From Terrimesophilobacter sp964651535 (GTDB lineage Bacteria; Actinomycetota; Actinomycetes; Actinomycetales; Microbacteriaceae): DNA of 64,000 nucleotides. The stretch lies in assembly GCA_964651535.1 (NCBI GenBank), contig CAZYYE010000001.1:806001-870000 (forward strand). Direction: 5' to 3'. The notes under the pieces are model-generated. The model saw only the letters and a program-made list of their open reading frames with translations, made no database searches and was not told the origin of the DNA. Of this stretch, positions 53,800 through 62,785 are shown piece after piece. The position numbers and the translations under genes are program-made. Position 1 is the stretch's first letter; every line of letters begins with the position of its first letter.

Positions 53800-55005
53800 T
53801 CAGGATGCGAGGAGCCGGGAAAGGTGCGGGCCAACGAGGTCGTTTTCGATGAGAAATGCGTCGTGTCCGAACTGGGAAGAGATGACCACTGCCTCGCCGC
53901 CGTCGATTCCGCGGGGAAGCTTCGCCGCGAGGTCGTGCTGCGTCGACACGGGAAACAACCGGTCGCTGTCGACGCCGAGCACGAGGCTGCGCGCGGTGAC
54001 GCGGGACAGGGCGTCCCCGACGCTCCCGCGCCCCCGGCCGACATCGTGGGAGCTCATGGCCGTCGCGAGCGTGAGGTAACTGTTCGCATCGAAGCGCCGA
54101 GTGAACTTGTTTCCATGGAAGTCGAGGTAGCTCTCGACGGCGAATCGTCCGGCCCCGCCCAGCGGGCTCACATCGCTTTGCCAGCTGCGGTGAAACCGTT
54201 GATTGAGTTCACTCGGCGAACGGTAACTCAAGAGCGCAAGCCGGCGAGCCAGAGCGAGTCCGCGGTGCGGGCCATCTCCGTCCTTCGCGTCGTAATAGTC
54301 GCCGCCGCGGAATCCCGCATCCATCCGGATGGACTCGATCTGCACGGAGTTGAGCGAGATTTCGTCGGCGTCGCTCGCGGCAGGGGCAGCGAGAATCGCC
54401 ACGCGCTCCACGCGTTCGGGGAAACTCACAGCCCATTCCAGTGCCTGCATCCCGCCCATGGACCCGCCAATCACGGCGGCGAACCGTTCGATTCCGAGCG
54501 CGTCGGCGAGGAGGGCCTGCACGGACACCTGGTCGCGAATGGTCACGTACGGGAACCGCGATCCCCACTCCTGCCCGTCCGGCCCGGAGCTCGCCGGGCC
54601 CGTCGTGCCCTGGCAGCCGCCGAGCATGTTCGGCGCCACCACGAACCACTTCGCCGTGTCGACGGGAAGGGAAGGGCCGACGATGCCGGACCACCAGCCG
54701 CTCGTCGGATGCCCCGGTCCGGCGTTTCCCGCAACATGGCTGTCACCGGTCAGCGCATGCAGGACGAGAATGGCGTTGCTTGCGTCGCCATTGAGTTCGC
54801 CCCACGATTCGAAGGCCACGCGGACGGAGGGCAGCGTACCGCCGAACTCAAGTCGTTGCGCCCCGAGGGTGGCGAACTTCCGGCCGCCGACGGGGTCTCC
54901 ATCCCGCCACGCCCCCGTCGCAGGGGGCTTGCCGAGCAGCGATCGAATATTCGCTTCGGTGATGAATCCCGAAGGTACGGAGTCCGCTGCTGTTTGCCAG
55001 TCCAT
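53800..55005 (-). CDS. metX: Homoserine O-acetyltransferase
   Basis: A 401-residue alpha/beta hydrolase making O-acetylhomoserine for methionine synthesis. The nucleophile Ser182 is in GGSMGGMQ, the Asp in VLGVDSDRLFP and the His in SQFGHDAFLIE. The DLDYGG-like core of succinyltransferases is not seen. ATG 55005 is chosen; the open frame before it looks like shadow sequence. It follows metY by 43 nt in the same operon. Confidence 0.95.
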   Translation of the reverse strand: MDWQTAADSVPSGFITEANIRSLLGKPPATGAWRDGDPVGGRKFATLGAQRLEFGGTLPSVRVAFESWGELNGDASNAILVLHALTGDSHVAGNAGPGHPTSGWWSGIVGPSLPVDTAKWFVVAPNMLGGCQGTTGPASSGPDGQEWGSRFPYVTIRDQVSVQALLADALGIERFAAVIGGSMGGMQALEWAVSFPERVERVAILAAPAASDADEISLNSVQIESIRMDAGFRGGDYYDAKDGDGPHRGLALARRLALLSYRSPSELNQRFHRSWQSDVSPLGGAGRFAVESYLDFHGNKFTRRFDANSYLTLATAMSSHDVGRGRGSVGDALSRVTARSLVLGVDSDRLFPVSTQHDLAAKLPRGIDGGEAVVISSQFGHDAFLIENDLVGPHLSRLLAS

Positions 55006-55048
55006 GGTGTGACCATTGTCTCCCGCAGCCGAATGCGGATGACGCGTG

Positions 55049-56365
55049 TTACGCCGCCAGCGCACCCCGCGAGGCCGCAAGGCCCTGCTGGAGGTCGGCG
55101 ATGATGTCGTCGACGCTCTCCAGCCCGACCGAGAGTCGCACGAGGCCGGGGGTCACGCCCGCTGAGAGTTGTTGCTGTGGCGTGAGTTGGGAATGCGTTG
55201 TCGATGCGGGGTGGATGATGAGGCTCCGCACATCGCCGATGTTCGCGACGTGGCTGAACAGCTCGACGCTGTCGACGAGGGACCGACCCGCGTCGACTCC
55301 GCCCTTCAGCTCGAACGACAGAACTGCGCCGGTGCCGAGCGGAGCATACTTCTTCCCCGCCTCAAACCATGGGCTCGAGGGCAGACCGGCCCACGCGACA
55401 GAGGCAACGTCCGGGTGGGCCTCGAGCCACTCGGCGACCGCCCTCGCATTCTGCACGTGGCGTTCGATGCGCAGGCTCAGGGTTTCGATGCCCTGGATGA
55501 GCTGCCAGGCGCTCGCTGGCGCGATGGCGGAACCGAGGTCGCGCAGCAATTGGACGCGGGCCTTGATGATGTACGCGATGCCATCGCCCAGGACCCCCGT
55601 GTAGCTCGCGCCGTGGTAGGACGGGTCCGGTTCGGTGAGACCGGGGAATCTCTCGACGTTCTTGCTCCACGCGAACGATCCGCCGTCCACGATGATGCCG
55701 GCAATGACCGTGCCGTGCCCGCCGAGGAATTTGGTGGCGGAGTGTACGACGATGTCTGCGCCGTGCTCGAAGGGGCGGATGAGGTATGGCGTTGCGATGG
55801 TGTTGTCCACGATGAGCGGGATGCCGCTTTCGTGCGCGACGTCGGCGACCGCGCGAATGTCGAGAATGTTCACTCGCGGATTGCCGATGGATTCGGCGAA
55901 GAACGCTTTCGTATTGGGTTTGACCGCCCGACGCCACTCCTCCGGGTCGTCCTGATCCTCGACGAAGGTCGTCTCGATTCCGAGTTTCGCGAGCGTGTAC
56001 TTGAAGAGGTTGTAGGTGCCGCCGTAGATGGAAGAAGACGACACGATGTGGTCGCCGGCCTGCGCGATGTTCAGAATCGAGAATGTCGTGGCCGACTGCC
56101 CCGACGAAAGCAGGAGCGCGGCGGTTCCCCCTTCGAGTGCGGCGACCCTTTGCTCGACGACATCCTGGGTGGGGTTTTGGATTCGGGTATAGATGTTGCC
56201 GAATTCGGCGAGCGCGAACAGGTTCTTCGCGTGGTCCGAGCTGTTGAAGACGTAGGCGGTGGTCTGGTAAATGGGGGTGGCCCGCGCGTTCGTCACGGGG
56301 TCGGGCTGCGCCCCGGAGTGGATCTGCTTCGTTTCGAATTTCCAGTTGTCGTTCGTTGCTGACAT
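55049..56365 (-). CDS. metY: O-acetylhomoserine sulfhydrylase (MetY-type, PLP-dependent)
   Basis: A 438-residue Cys/Met metabolism PLP enzyme. The Schiff-base Lys212 is in HSATKFLGGHGTVIAG, and the YTRIQNPTQ and SSGQSATTF motifs are in place. It combines O-acetylhomoserine with sulfide to give homocysteine, directly using the metX product. Direct sulfhydrylation is therefore possible in this organism. ATG 56365 is preceded by AGGGAGA and a promoter at 56418. Confidence 0.95.
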   Translation of the reverse strand: MSATNDNWKFETKQIHSGAQPDPVTNARATPIYQTTAYVFNSSDHAKNLFALAEFGNIYTRIQNPTQDVVEQRVAALEGGTAALLLSSGQSATTFSILNIAQAGDHIVSSSSIYGGTYNLFKYTLAKLGIETTFVEDQDDPEEWRRAVKPNTKAFFAESIGNPRVNILDIRAVADVAHESGIPLIVDNTIATPYLIRPFEHGADIVVHSATKFLGGHGTVIAGIIVDGGSFAWSKNVERFPGLTEPDPSYHGASYTGVLGDGIAYIIKARVQLLRDLGSAIAPASAWQLIQGIETLSLRIERHVQNARAVAEWLEAHPDVASVAWAGLPSSPWFEAGKKYAPLGTGAVLSFELKGGVDAGRSLVDSVELFSHVANIGDVRSLIIHPASTTHSQLTPQQQLSAGVTPGLVRLSVGLESVDDIIADLQQGLAASRGALAA

Positions 56366-56417
56366 GGCTGTCTCCCTAGAATCGCGCGGATCGGGCGAGC
56401 GCCGTTCCGGTTATCCG

Positions 56418-56446
56418 AGACTAGGAACCGCGTGTGGCAAGGTCAA
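56418..56446 (-). promoter_or_regulatory. metY promoter (TTGACC-N17-TAGTCT)
   Basis: On the minus strand TTGACC (56446-56441) and TAGTCT (56423-56418) are 17 nt apart, giving a leader of about 45 nt. No SAM-riboswitch-like structure is visible in such a short leader. The element overlaps the 3' end of the acyltransferase gene. Confidence 0.65.
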
Positions 56447-57590
56447 CGCGCGAGGAAACACTCGGTAATGAAGGTTCGTCGTGGTCGGCCCCGCGCCCCT
56501 TCGCTGGCCTTGCTCTGGTCAGGAGCCAGCGAACGTCAGGTTGGATGACCGGGCGGAACAACCTGCGGCACGGCGGGCTCGCGAGCACGAGAGCGACCGC
56601 GACGCTCGCGACGCACAGGAGCATGAGCAGTGCCGAGGTCGGCCGCTGGGCGTCGAGCAACCCGGTCTCCCGGATCGGATAGAGCGCGAAGCTGTGCAGC
56701 AAGTAGACGTACATGGTCCCCGTTCCTAGTTCGGTGACGAGAATCGGGTGCCGCGGCACGAGAGCCAGAAACGCCGCGCACAGAATGACGGCGACGGCGA
56801 GGAGCGCAAGCCTTCCCGCACCGCCCAGCACCGAGTCGGTTCCGAGGTCTGAATAGGACTGGTCGTAGTAGAGCCAGTGGCGCAGATCCACGGTGCGCCA
56901 CGTGGGGAGGTTGGCCGAAACGACCCAGGCGGCACCCGCGAAAATGGCTGCGGCTACGCCTCGAATCCACCACGCCGCTTCGCCGAGCCCGCGCCACCAT
57001 TGCGCGATGTCGGTGGTCGAGAGCTTCCAGCCGAGTACGAAAAACGGAAGGAATCCGAACGTTCGAGCGAGAGCGAACGTGCTGTCCACGCCGTTCAGGT
57101 ATCCGACGCCGACGGAAAGGACGAGGGAGATCGCCAAGGGCCAGCGTAAAAGCGCGAGGTAGGGCAGGACGAGGCGGAAGATCGCAAGCGACACGAGGAA
57201 CCACAGCGTCCACGACGGCGTGGTCGGATCGAAACCGGACTCGCCATCGGCTACGAGTTTCACGATCGACCAGGCTGCTTCCATGATGACGTACGGGATC
57301 ACGAGGTCCGTGAGCACTCGAAGCATGTGCCGCGCGGTTGGAGGCTCCGCGGAGGAGAAGTAGCCGCTGATGATCGCGAAAGCGGGCATGTGGAACGCAT
57401 AGATCACGAGGTAGAGGGTGAGCGCGCCGCCTGAGCGGTCCACGAGGGGTTGGATCGCATGGCCGGCGACCACGAGCGTCACCGCCAGGAACCGGGCGTT
57501 GTCCCAGAATGCGATGCGCCCGGATCCGGCGACGCCCGGTTCCGATCTGACTGTCACAACCTCCGGGGTACCAGTGGATTCGGCGCACAT
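56421..57590 (-). CDS. Acyltransferase family membrane protein (acyltransferase 3)
   Basis: A 389-residue protein of the OafA/acyltransferase-3 type, with about ten hydrophobic segments. It has the N-terminal RIAFWDNARFLAVTLVVAGHA where the catalytic His sits (about residue 43). The family acetylates surface polysaccharides or peptidoglycan. ATG 57590 is the most likely start; a GTG about ten codons later is an alternative. It is divergent from an SDR gene. The C-terminal 35 residues are soluble and low-complexity. Confidence 0.85.
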   Translation of the reverse strand: MCAESTGTPEVVTVRSEPGVAGSGRIAFWDNARFLAVTLVVAGHAIQPLVDRSGGALTLYLVIYAFHMPAFAIISGYFSSAEPPTARHMLRVLTDLVIPYVIMEAAWSIVKLVADGESGFDPTTPSWTLWFLVSLAIFRLVLPYLALLRWPLAISLVLSVGVGYLNGVDSTFALARTFGFLPFFVLGWKLSTTDIAQWWRGLGEAAWWIRGVAAAIFAGAAWVVSANLPTWRTVDLRHWLYYDQSYSDLGTDSVLGGAGRLALLAVAVILCAAFLALVPRHPILVTELGTGTMYVYLLHSFALYPIRETGLLDAQRPTSALLMLLCVASVAVALVLASPPCRRLFRPVIQPDVRWLLTRARPAKGRGADHDEPSLPSVSSRVDLATRGS

Positions 57591-57629
57591 CCTGTAAGAC
57601 TGATGGGAAGACGGTGAAAGGCGAACGGC

Positions 57630-58406
57630 ATGACGGCGCGGAAAGTGGTGGTCACGGGGGCGAGCTCGGGCATTGGCGCGGCGACGGTGCGGCTCTTTCG
57701 GGAGCGGGGCTGGGACGTCATCGGCGTCGCGAGGCGGGCCGGCAAACTGGAGGCGCTTGCCGCCGAGACCGGCGCGGAAGTATTCGCTGCCGACCTCACC
57801 GACCAGGCCGACGTGGACGCATTCAGGGACTTCGTGGCGCAGAACGGCCCCATCCACGCGCTCGTCAACAATGCGGGCGGCGCGTTCGGGATGGAATCCG
57901 TGGAGCAGAGCGATCCTGACGACTGGACGCGCATGTTCGATGTGAATGTGGTCGCCGTCAAGCGCGTGATCACCGCGATGCTTCCGCTCCTGCGCGACGG
58001 CGCTCGGGACCTTGGCCACGCGGACATCCTCACGGTCACCTCGATCGCGGGCCACATCCCGTACGAGGGCGGCGGAGGGTACAACGGCTCCAAGTTCGCG
58101 TTGCGCGCCCTCGTCGGGGTGCTCCGGCTGGAGCTCAACGGGGAACCGATTCGGGTCGTGGAGATCGCACCGGGCATGGTGAGGACGGAAGAATTCTCGC
58201 TGGGTCGTTTCGGCGGGGATCAGGCGAGGGCGGATGCCGTGTACGCGGGCGTCGGCAACCCGCTCACGGCGGAAGACATTGCCGAGGTCATCGTGCTCGC
58301 GCTGGAACTGCCGGGGCACGTCAACCTGGACCTCGTCACCGTGAAGCCCGTTGCGCAGGCCGCGCCGCACAAAGTGGCGAGGGTGCCCCTGGTTCCGAAA
58401 AGCTGA
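57630..58406 (+). CDS. SDR family NADP-dependent oxidoreductase (YdfG-like)
   Basis: A 258-residue short-chain dehydrogenase with TGASSGIG (10-17, cofactor), NNAG (80-83) and the catalytic Ser138, Tyr151 and Lys155 (YNGSK). The IVEIAPGMVRTEEFS stretch and the ending EDIAEVIVLALELPGHVNLDLVTVKP are typical of YdfG/serine 3-dehydrogenase-type enzymes acting on 3-hydroxy acids. ATG 57630 is divergent from the acyltransferase over 39 bp. Confidence 0.9.
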   Translation: MTARKVVVTGASSGIGAATVRLFRERGWDVIGVARRAGKLEALAAETGAEVFAADLTDQADVDAFRDFVAQNGPIHALVNNAGGAFGMESVEQSDPDDWTRMFDVNVVAVKRVITAMLPLLRDGARDLGHADILTVTSIAGHIPYEGGGGYNGSKFALRALVGVLRLELNGEPIRVVEIAPGMVRTEEFSLGRFGGDQARADAVYAGVGNPLTAEDIAEVIVLALELPGHVNLDLVTVKPVAQAAPHKVARVPLVPKS

Positions 58407-59654
58407 CTACTCCGACGAACCAGCCTCGGCAAGCCGGGCGAACGCGAGAGCGGCCAGATACGCTGCGGCATCCGGCAGGACCGAATCGTCGAACCGGGCG
58501 AGGTTCGAATGATTGTAGGGCGCCGTCGCGGGGTCGAGGTCCGGCGGGCACGCGCCGACGAACACGAAGGCGCCCGGCACTTCGCGCAGCACGGAGGCGA
58601 AGTCCTCCGCGCCGCCGATCGGGGTCTCCGCGAGCAGGAACCGTTCCCGACCGAACATCTCGACGGCGACGCGTTCGGCCACGGCCACGTGCTCCGGCGC
58701 GTTGACGAGCGGCTCGGTCACGATGGCGAAGTCGATGTCGGCGCGCAATCCGAACGCCGAGGCGATTCCCGACACGAGCTCTGTGCTGTATGACTCGACG
58801 GCGGCGAGGTTCTCTTCGGAGAATGTGCGGACGGTCGCACCGAAACTCGCCGTGCTCGGGATGACGTTGCTCGTTCCGCGCTCGCCGCCGGAGAGCCACC
58901 CGACGGTGATGATCACCGGGTCGAAGGCGCTGAACCGGCGCGTGACCATGGATTGCAGGCCCGACACGATTTCCGCGAGCGCCTGGTTCGGATCTCTCGC
59001 GAGGTGCGGCGCCGATCCGTGTCCGCCGCTGCCCTTGACGGTCACGTCGAGGGTTGCTGCCGCGGCCATTAACGTGCCCGCGCGGGTGACGAAACGCCCG
59101 AGTGGCTGGCTCGTCGTCACATGCAGCGCGAACGCCCCCACGATGGGTCCGGACGCGAACCCGAGCGCTCCGTCCTCGAGCATGGCGTTCGCGCCGCGGT
59201 AGCCTTCCTCGCCCGGCTGCAGCAGGAACAGCACCTCTCCAGCGAGTTCGTCGCGATGGCTCGCGAGCAGATGGATGGCGCCGACCGCTATCGCCGCGTG
59301 GAGGTCGTGGCCGCACGCGTGCATGCGGCCGGGGATCTCCGACGCGAATACTTCGCCGGTGTCTTCGTGCAGCGCGAGGGCATCCAGGTCGGCACGAAGG
59401 ATCACGGTCGGACCCGGCGCAGCTCCAGCGATCCGCACGATCGCCGAGGTCATGGGCGTTCCGCTTCCCGGGTCCACGCGGCCCGACTCCGGCCGAATGA
59501 TATCGATCGGCAGCTCGGAAATGGAGTCGATCACGCGTTCGAGAGTTCTCGGCGTGTGGAGGCCGAGTTCGGGCTCGCGGTGGATGTCACGCCGCACGGA
59601 CTGCAACTCGGGCAGGTACCCTGCGGCCTCGGCGGCGAGGTGTCGCAGATTCAC
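58407..59654 (-). CDS. M20D family amidohydrolase/peptidase
   Basis: A 415-residue zinc amidohydrolase of the IAA-amino-acid hydrolase/hippurate hydrolase type. Metal and catalytic motifs are RADLDALALHE, RMHACGHDLHAAI, LLQPGEEGYRGA and GGHGSAPH in the dimerisation domain, with a C-terminal HSN-type motif (YNHSNLA). GTG 59654 overlaps the stop of the upstream MFS gene (GTGA). The transporter and hydrolase may import and hydrolyse an N-acyl amino acid. Confidence 0.92.
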   Translation of the reverse strand: MNLRHLAAEAAGYLPELQSVRRDIHREPELGLHTPRTLERVIDSISELPIDIIRPESGRVDPGSGTPMTSAIVRIAGAAPGPTVILRADLDALALHEDTGEVFASEIPGRMHACGHDLHAAIAVGAIHLLASHRDELAGEVLFLLQPGEEGYRGANAMLEDGALGFASGPIVGAFALHVTTSQPLGRFVTRAGTLMAAAATLDVTVKGSGGHGSAPHLARDPNQALAEIVSGLQSMVTRRFSAFDPVIITVGWLSGGERGTSNVIPSTASFGATVRTFSEENLAAVESYSTELVSGIASAFGLRADIDFAIVTEPLVNAPEHVAVAERVAVEMFGRERFLLAETPIGGAEDFASVLREVPGAFVFVGACPPDLDPATAPYNHSNLARFDDSVLPDAAAYLAALAFARLAEAGSSE

Positions 59655-61129
59655 GGGACCGCGACTTTCGGTTTCTCGAGTTCGTCCGCATCGGCGAACG
59701 CGAGCTTCGGCACGAAAAACAGGAGCACGGCGGCGATGAGGGCGCCGACGCCGCAAATGGTCCACACGAGGTAGTAGCCGAAGAGGCTTCCCGCGGTCGA
59801 ACCTGCGATCTGCACAGCGCCAATCGTGAGCACGATAGCGAATACCGAGGACGCGAACGATCCACCGATCGTCTTCGTCGTGTTCGTGAGAGCCGAGGCT
59901 ATGCCGGTTTGGCCACGCGGTGCCGCCGCGGCCGCGGCAGCGGGAAGCGCGCCCACGAGCGCGCCGCTTCCGAGCCCCGCGATGACCATGTTCATGAACA
60001 CCTGCCAGGTTTCCAGGTGGAACGGAATGAACAGGAGATATCCGGTCGCCACGAGGAACGACGCGACGATGAGCGCGAACCGCGGGGTCCTCCATCGGGA
60101 CACGAGCGGGAACAGCAGCGCGCCGACGATCATGGAGATGAGATACAGCCCGATGAGAATGGAGATCGTCCCCGACCCGAGCCCGAGTCCATATCCGAGG
60201 GCATCCTTGTCGGTTCCCGCATACGTTGCGAGCGGCGCTTGCGCTCCGAGCAGGCTGATTCCGATGAGGAACGCGGTGAGCTGGACGGGCCACATATTCG
60301 ATTGCGCGAAGACCCTCACGTCGATGGCCGGATCCTTCTGCCGCAACTCGAAGCGAACGAACGGCCAGAACGTGAGGATTCCGAGGGCCATGATCGCCCA
60401 CGGCCACCACTGGTCGTCGTTGAACTTGAGGAACGACAACCCCGAGGTGATGAGCAGGAGGCCGATCGTGAGGATCGAGAATCCGATCCAGTCCAGGGTT
60501 CGGCCCGGCAGCGACTCCGACTCCGGCACGCCGAACAGGATGACGAAGAACACGACGGTCACGGCGATCGCCGGCACCATGAGCGTGGGGATCATGGAGC
60601 TGTGAAGGTTGTCCGGTCCACCGAAGGCTTCGAATACCGCGGACCCCCCGAGGGCGCCGGCGATCGCGCCCGCCTCGAGCCCGACGATGAGGAGCCCAGC
60701 GGCTTTGCGCGTCGCTGATGCCGCGCGGCCGCTCCTGCGGCCCTTGTCGAAGATGAGGGCGATCTCGAGCGGAAGCCACACGACGTAGAACGCCTGAAGC
60801 GACCACGCGATGAGGAACGAGGTGAAGTCGCCGGCGAACGCGAGCCACCAGGTTGCCCCGGCAGTGAGCACGGTGGCGACGAGCAGGATCTTCTTGTGGC
60901 CGTACATGTCGCCGAGCTTGGCCAAGATCGGGACCACGAGGGCGGACAAAAGCAGTTGCGCACCCTCGAAAATGTTGAAGTCGGCGTCCCTGATCCCCAG
61001 GTACTTCACGAGATCGGGGATGAGGGGGACGTAGAAACCCTGCAGGATGCCGCTCACGAACTCAACGAAGATAAGGAAGCCGATGAGGCTCACCGTGACC
61101 GCACCTGCTTTTCCGCGAAGAAGAGTCAT
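59651..61129 (-). CDS. MFS transporter
   Basis: A 492-residue, 12-14-helix major facilitator. It has the LAKLGDMYGHKKILL loop between TM2 and TM3 and a second-half GQTGIASALTNTTKTIGGSFASSVF region that is DHA2-like. An internal hydrophilic stretch lies at about 200-240. It overlaps the amidohydrolase gene by 4 nt, so the pair is translationally coupled. Substrate is unknown; the partner suggests an amino-acid conjugate. Confidence 0.88.
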   Translation of the reverse strand: MTLLRGKAGAVTVSLIGFLIFVEFVSGILQGFYVPLIPDLVKYLGIRDADFNIFEGAQLLLSALVVPILAKLGDMYGHKKILLVATVLTAGATWWLAFAGDFTSFLIAWSLQAFYVVWLPLEIALIFDKGRRSGRAASATRKAAGLLIVGLEAGAIAGALGGSAVFEAFGGPDNLHSSMIPTLMVPAIAVTVVFFVILFGVPESESLPGRTLDWIGFSILTIGLLLITSGLSFLKFNDDQWWPWAIMALGILTFWPFVRFELRQKDPAIDVRVFAQSNMWPVQLTAFLIGISLLGAQAPLATYAGTDKDALGYGLGLGSGTISILIGLYLISMIVGALLFPLVSRWRTPRFALIVASFLVATGYLLFIPFHLETWQVFMNMVIAGLGSGALVGALPAAAAAAAPRGQTGIASALTNTTKTIGGSFASSVFAIVLTIGAVQIAGSTAGSLFGYYLVWTICGVGALIAAVLLFFVPKLAFADADELEKPKVAVP

Positions 61130-61169
61130 GAACGCACACTAGCGCCTCCTCCGAAAGTAGTCTGCTGTC

Positions 61170-61847
61170 ATGGCCGCGCCGAAACCGCTCGCTGACCTCG
61201 TGGACGCAGGCTGGGCCGAGGCGCTCGCGCCGGCCGCCGAACGCATCGCGGCCATGGGGGAGTTCCTGAGAGCCGAAGTTTCTGCGGGGCGAGGGTATTT
61301 GCCGGCCGGGAACAACGTTCTGAGGGCGTTCACCTACCCGCTGGCCGACGTGCGCGTTCTCATCGTCGGCCAGGACCCGTATCCGACTCCCGGGCATTCG
61401 ATCGGGCTCGCGTTCGCGGTCGACCGCTCAGTGCAGCCGATCCCGCGCAGCCTCCAGAACATCTATCGCGAACTGCATGATGATCTCGGGATTGCTCCAC
61501 CCGGGCACGGAGATCTGACGGGTTGGGCCGAGCAGGGCGTCATGCTCCTGAACCGAGTGCTGACCGTGCGGCCGGGCGCCGCGGGATCCCACCGGGGAAA
61601 GGGTTGGGAATTCGTCACCGAGATCGCGATTCGTTCGCTCGCCGCACGGGGCGGGCCGCTCGTCGCCGTGTTGTGGGGTCGGGATGCCGCGTCGCTTGAG
61701 CCATTGCTGGGCGGCACGCCCGTCGTCACGTCAGTGCACCCGAGTCCGTTGTCGGCGCACGGCGGATTTTTCGGCTCGCGGCCGTTCAGCCGGGCGAATG
61801 ACGCGCTCGTGCGTCAGGGTGCGCGGCCGGTCGATTGGCGGCTGTGA
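61170..61847 (+). CDS. ung: Uracil-DNA glycosylase (family 1)
   Basis: A 225-residue base-excision repair enzyme. The catalytic Asp69 is in VGQDPYPTPGHSIGLAF, the uracil-binding Asn in VMLLNRVLTVRPG, and the second catalytic motif HPSPLSAHGGFFGSRPFS contains the His. TAGTCT (61158-61163) ends 6 nt before the ATG, so the message is probably leaderless. It is divergent from the MFS gene across 40 bp. Confidence 0.97.
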   Translation: MAAPKPLADLVDAGWAEALAPAAERIAAMGEFLRAEVSAGRGYLPAGNNVLRAFTYPLADVRVLIVGQDPYPTPGHSIGLAFAVDRSVQPIPRSLQNIYRELHDDLGIAPPGHGDLTGWAEQGVMLLNRVLTVRPGAAGSHRGKGWEFVTEIAIRSLAARGGPLVAVLWGRDAASLEPLLGGTPVVTSVHPSPLSAHGGFFGSRPFSRANDALVRQGARPVDWRL

Positions 61848-61881
61848 CGGGGTTGGCGTCCCGACGGAAATTCTGCTTTAC

Positions 61882-61904
61882 TTGTGCTATGTCAACTAGC
61901 ACAA
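61882..61904. promoter_or_regulatory. Inverted repeat at the ABC ATPase start codon (GntR/YtrA-like operator)
   Basis: TTGTGCTA (61882-61889) and TAGCACAA (61897-61904) are perfect arms around TGTCAAC, spanning the ATG at 61889-61891. The layout resembles the operators of small GntR-type (YtrA) repressors that control ABC exporters. No regulator gene is adjacent in the window. Confidence 0.65.
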
Positions 61905-62785
61905 CAATCGAGATCAGCGGATTGGGAAAATTCTTCGGTCCGGTGCGCGCGGTCAATGACCTCACGTTCAGCGTTCAACCGGGTCAGGTAACCGGTTTCC
62001 TCGGCCCGAACGGCGCGGGGAAGACGACAACGCTGCGGATGCTTCTCGGACTCGTGCGCCCGACTGCGGGCACGGCGACCTTCGGCGGCACAGAATACCG
62101 CCAGCTGAAGCATCCGCTGGCCACCGTCGGAACCGCGCTGGAGGCGTCGAGCTTCCACCCCGGCCGGTCCGCCAGGAACCATCTTCGCGGGTATGCGCTT
62201 GCCGCGGGAATCAGCAGATCGCGCGTCGACGACGTGCTCACGCAAGTCGGCATAGCCCAGTTCGCCGATCGCAGGGTCGGAGGCTACTCCCTGGGCATGA
62301 GACAACGCCTCGGACTCGCATTCGCGCTGCTGGGCGACCCGGGAGTCCTCGTCCTGGACGAACCCGTCAACGGGCTCGACCCCGAGGGGATCAAGTGGAT
62401 CCGATCCTTCCTCCGGCAGCTCGCCGCGGAAGGCCGCACGGTTCTCGTCTCCTCCCACCTCCTCGCCGAAGTGCAGCAGAGCGTCGATCGCGTCATCATC
62501 ATTTCCCACGGATCGCTCGTGTACGAGGGTGGGCTCGCGGAGCTGGAAGGCGGCCCACGGGTTGTGGCCGATTCGCCCGATCGAGCAGTGCTCGCGTCTG
62601 CACTCCTGGCCGCGGGCGCCGAAGTGGAAACGACCTCGGTTGGGCTCGCCGTGGTTGGGCTGTCGCGCGAAGAGGTCGGGCTCGTGGCGCTTTCGGCGGG
62701 GGCAGCGCTCAGCCTACTCGCAACCGAGCAGAGCGGAATCGAGAAATCGTTCCTCGATCTCGTGGGAGAGGGGGGAGCGCTGTGA
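61889..62785 (+). CDS. ABC-2 type transporter ATP-binding protein
   Basis: A 298-residue ABC ATPase: Walker A GPNGAGKT (39-46), signature YSLGMRQRLGLAFAL, Walker B VLVLDEPVNGLDP and the H-loop SSHLLAEV. The C-terminal 80 residues form a small extra domain. It is like the bacitracin/lantibiotic-type BcrA exporters. It overlaps the permease gene (GTGA). ATG 61889 lies inside a palindrome that is probably its operator. Confidence 0.9.
   Translation: MSTSTTIEISGLGKFFGPVRAVNDLTFSVQPGQVTGFLGPNGAGKTTTLRMLLGLVRPTAGTATFGGTEYRQLKHPLATVGTALEASSFHPGRSARNHLRGYALAAGISRSRVDDVLTQVGIAQFADRRVGGYSLGMRQRLGLAFALLGDPGVLVLDEPVNGLDPEGIKWIRSFLRQLAAEGRTVLVSSHLLAEVQQSVDRVIIISHGSLVYEGGLAELEGGPRVVADSPDRAVLASALLAAGAEVETTSVGLAVVGLSREEVGLVALSAGAALSLLATEQSGIEKSFLDLVGEGGAL

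Noticed and set aside
56366..56420. SAM riboswitch upstream of metY
   Set aside because: The leader from the predicted promoter is only about 45 nt and does not show the conserved SAM-I/SAM-IV core.
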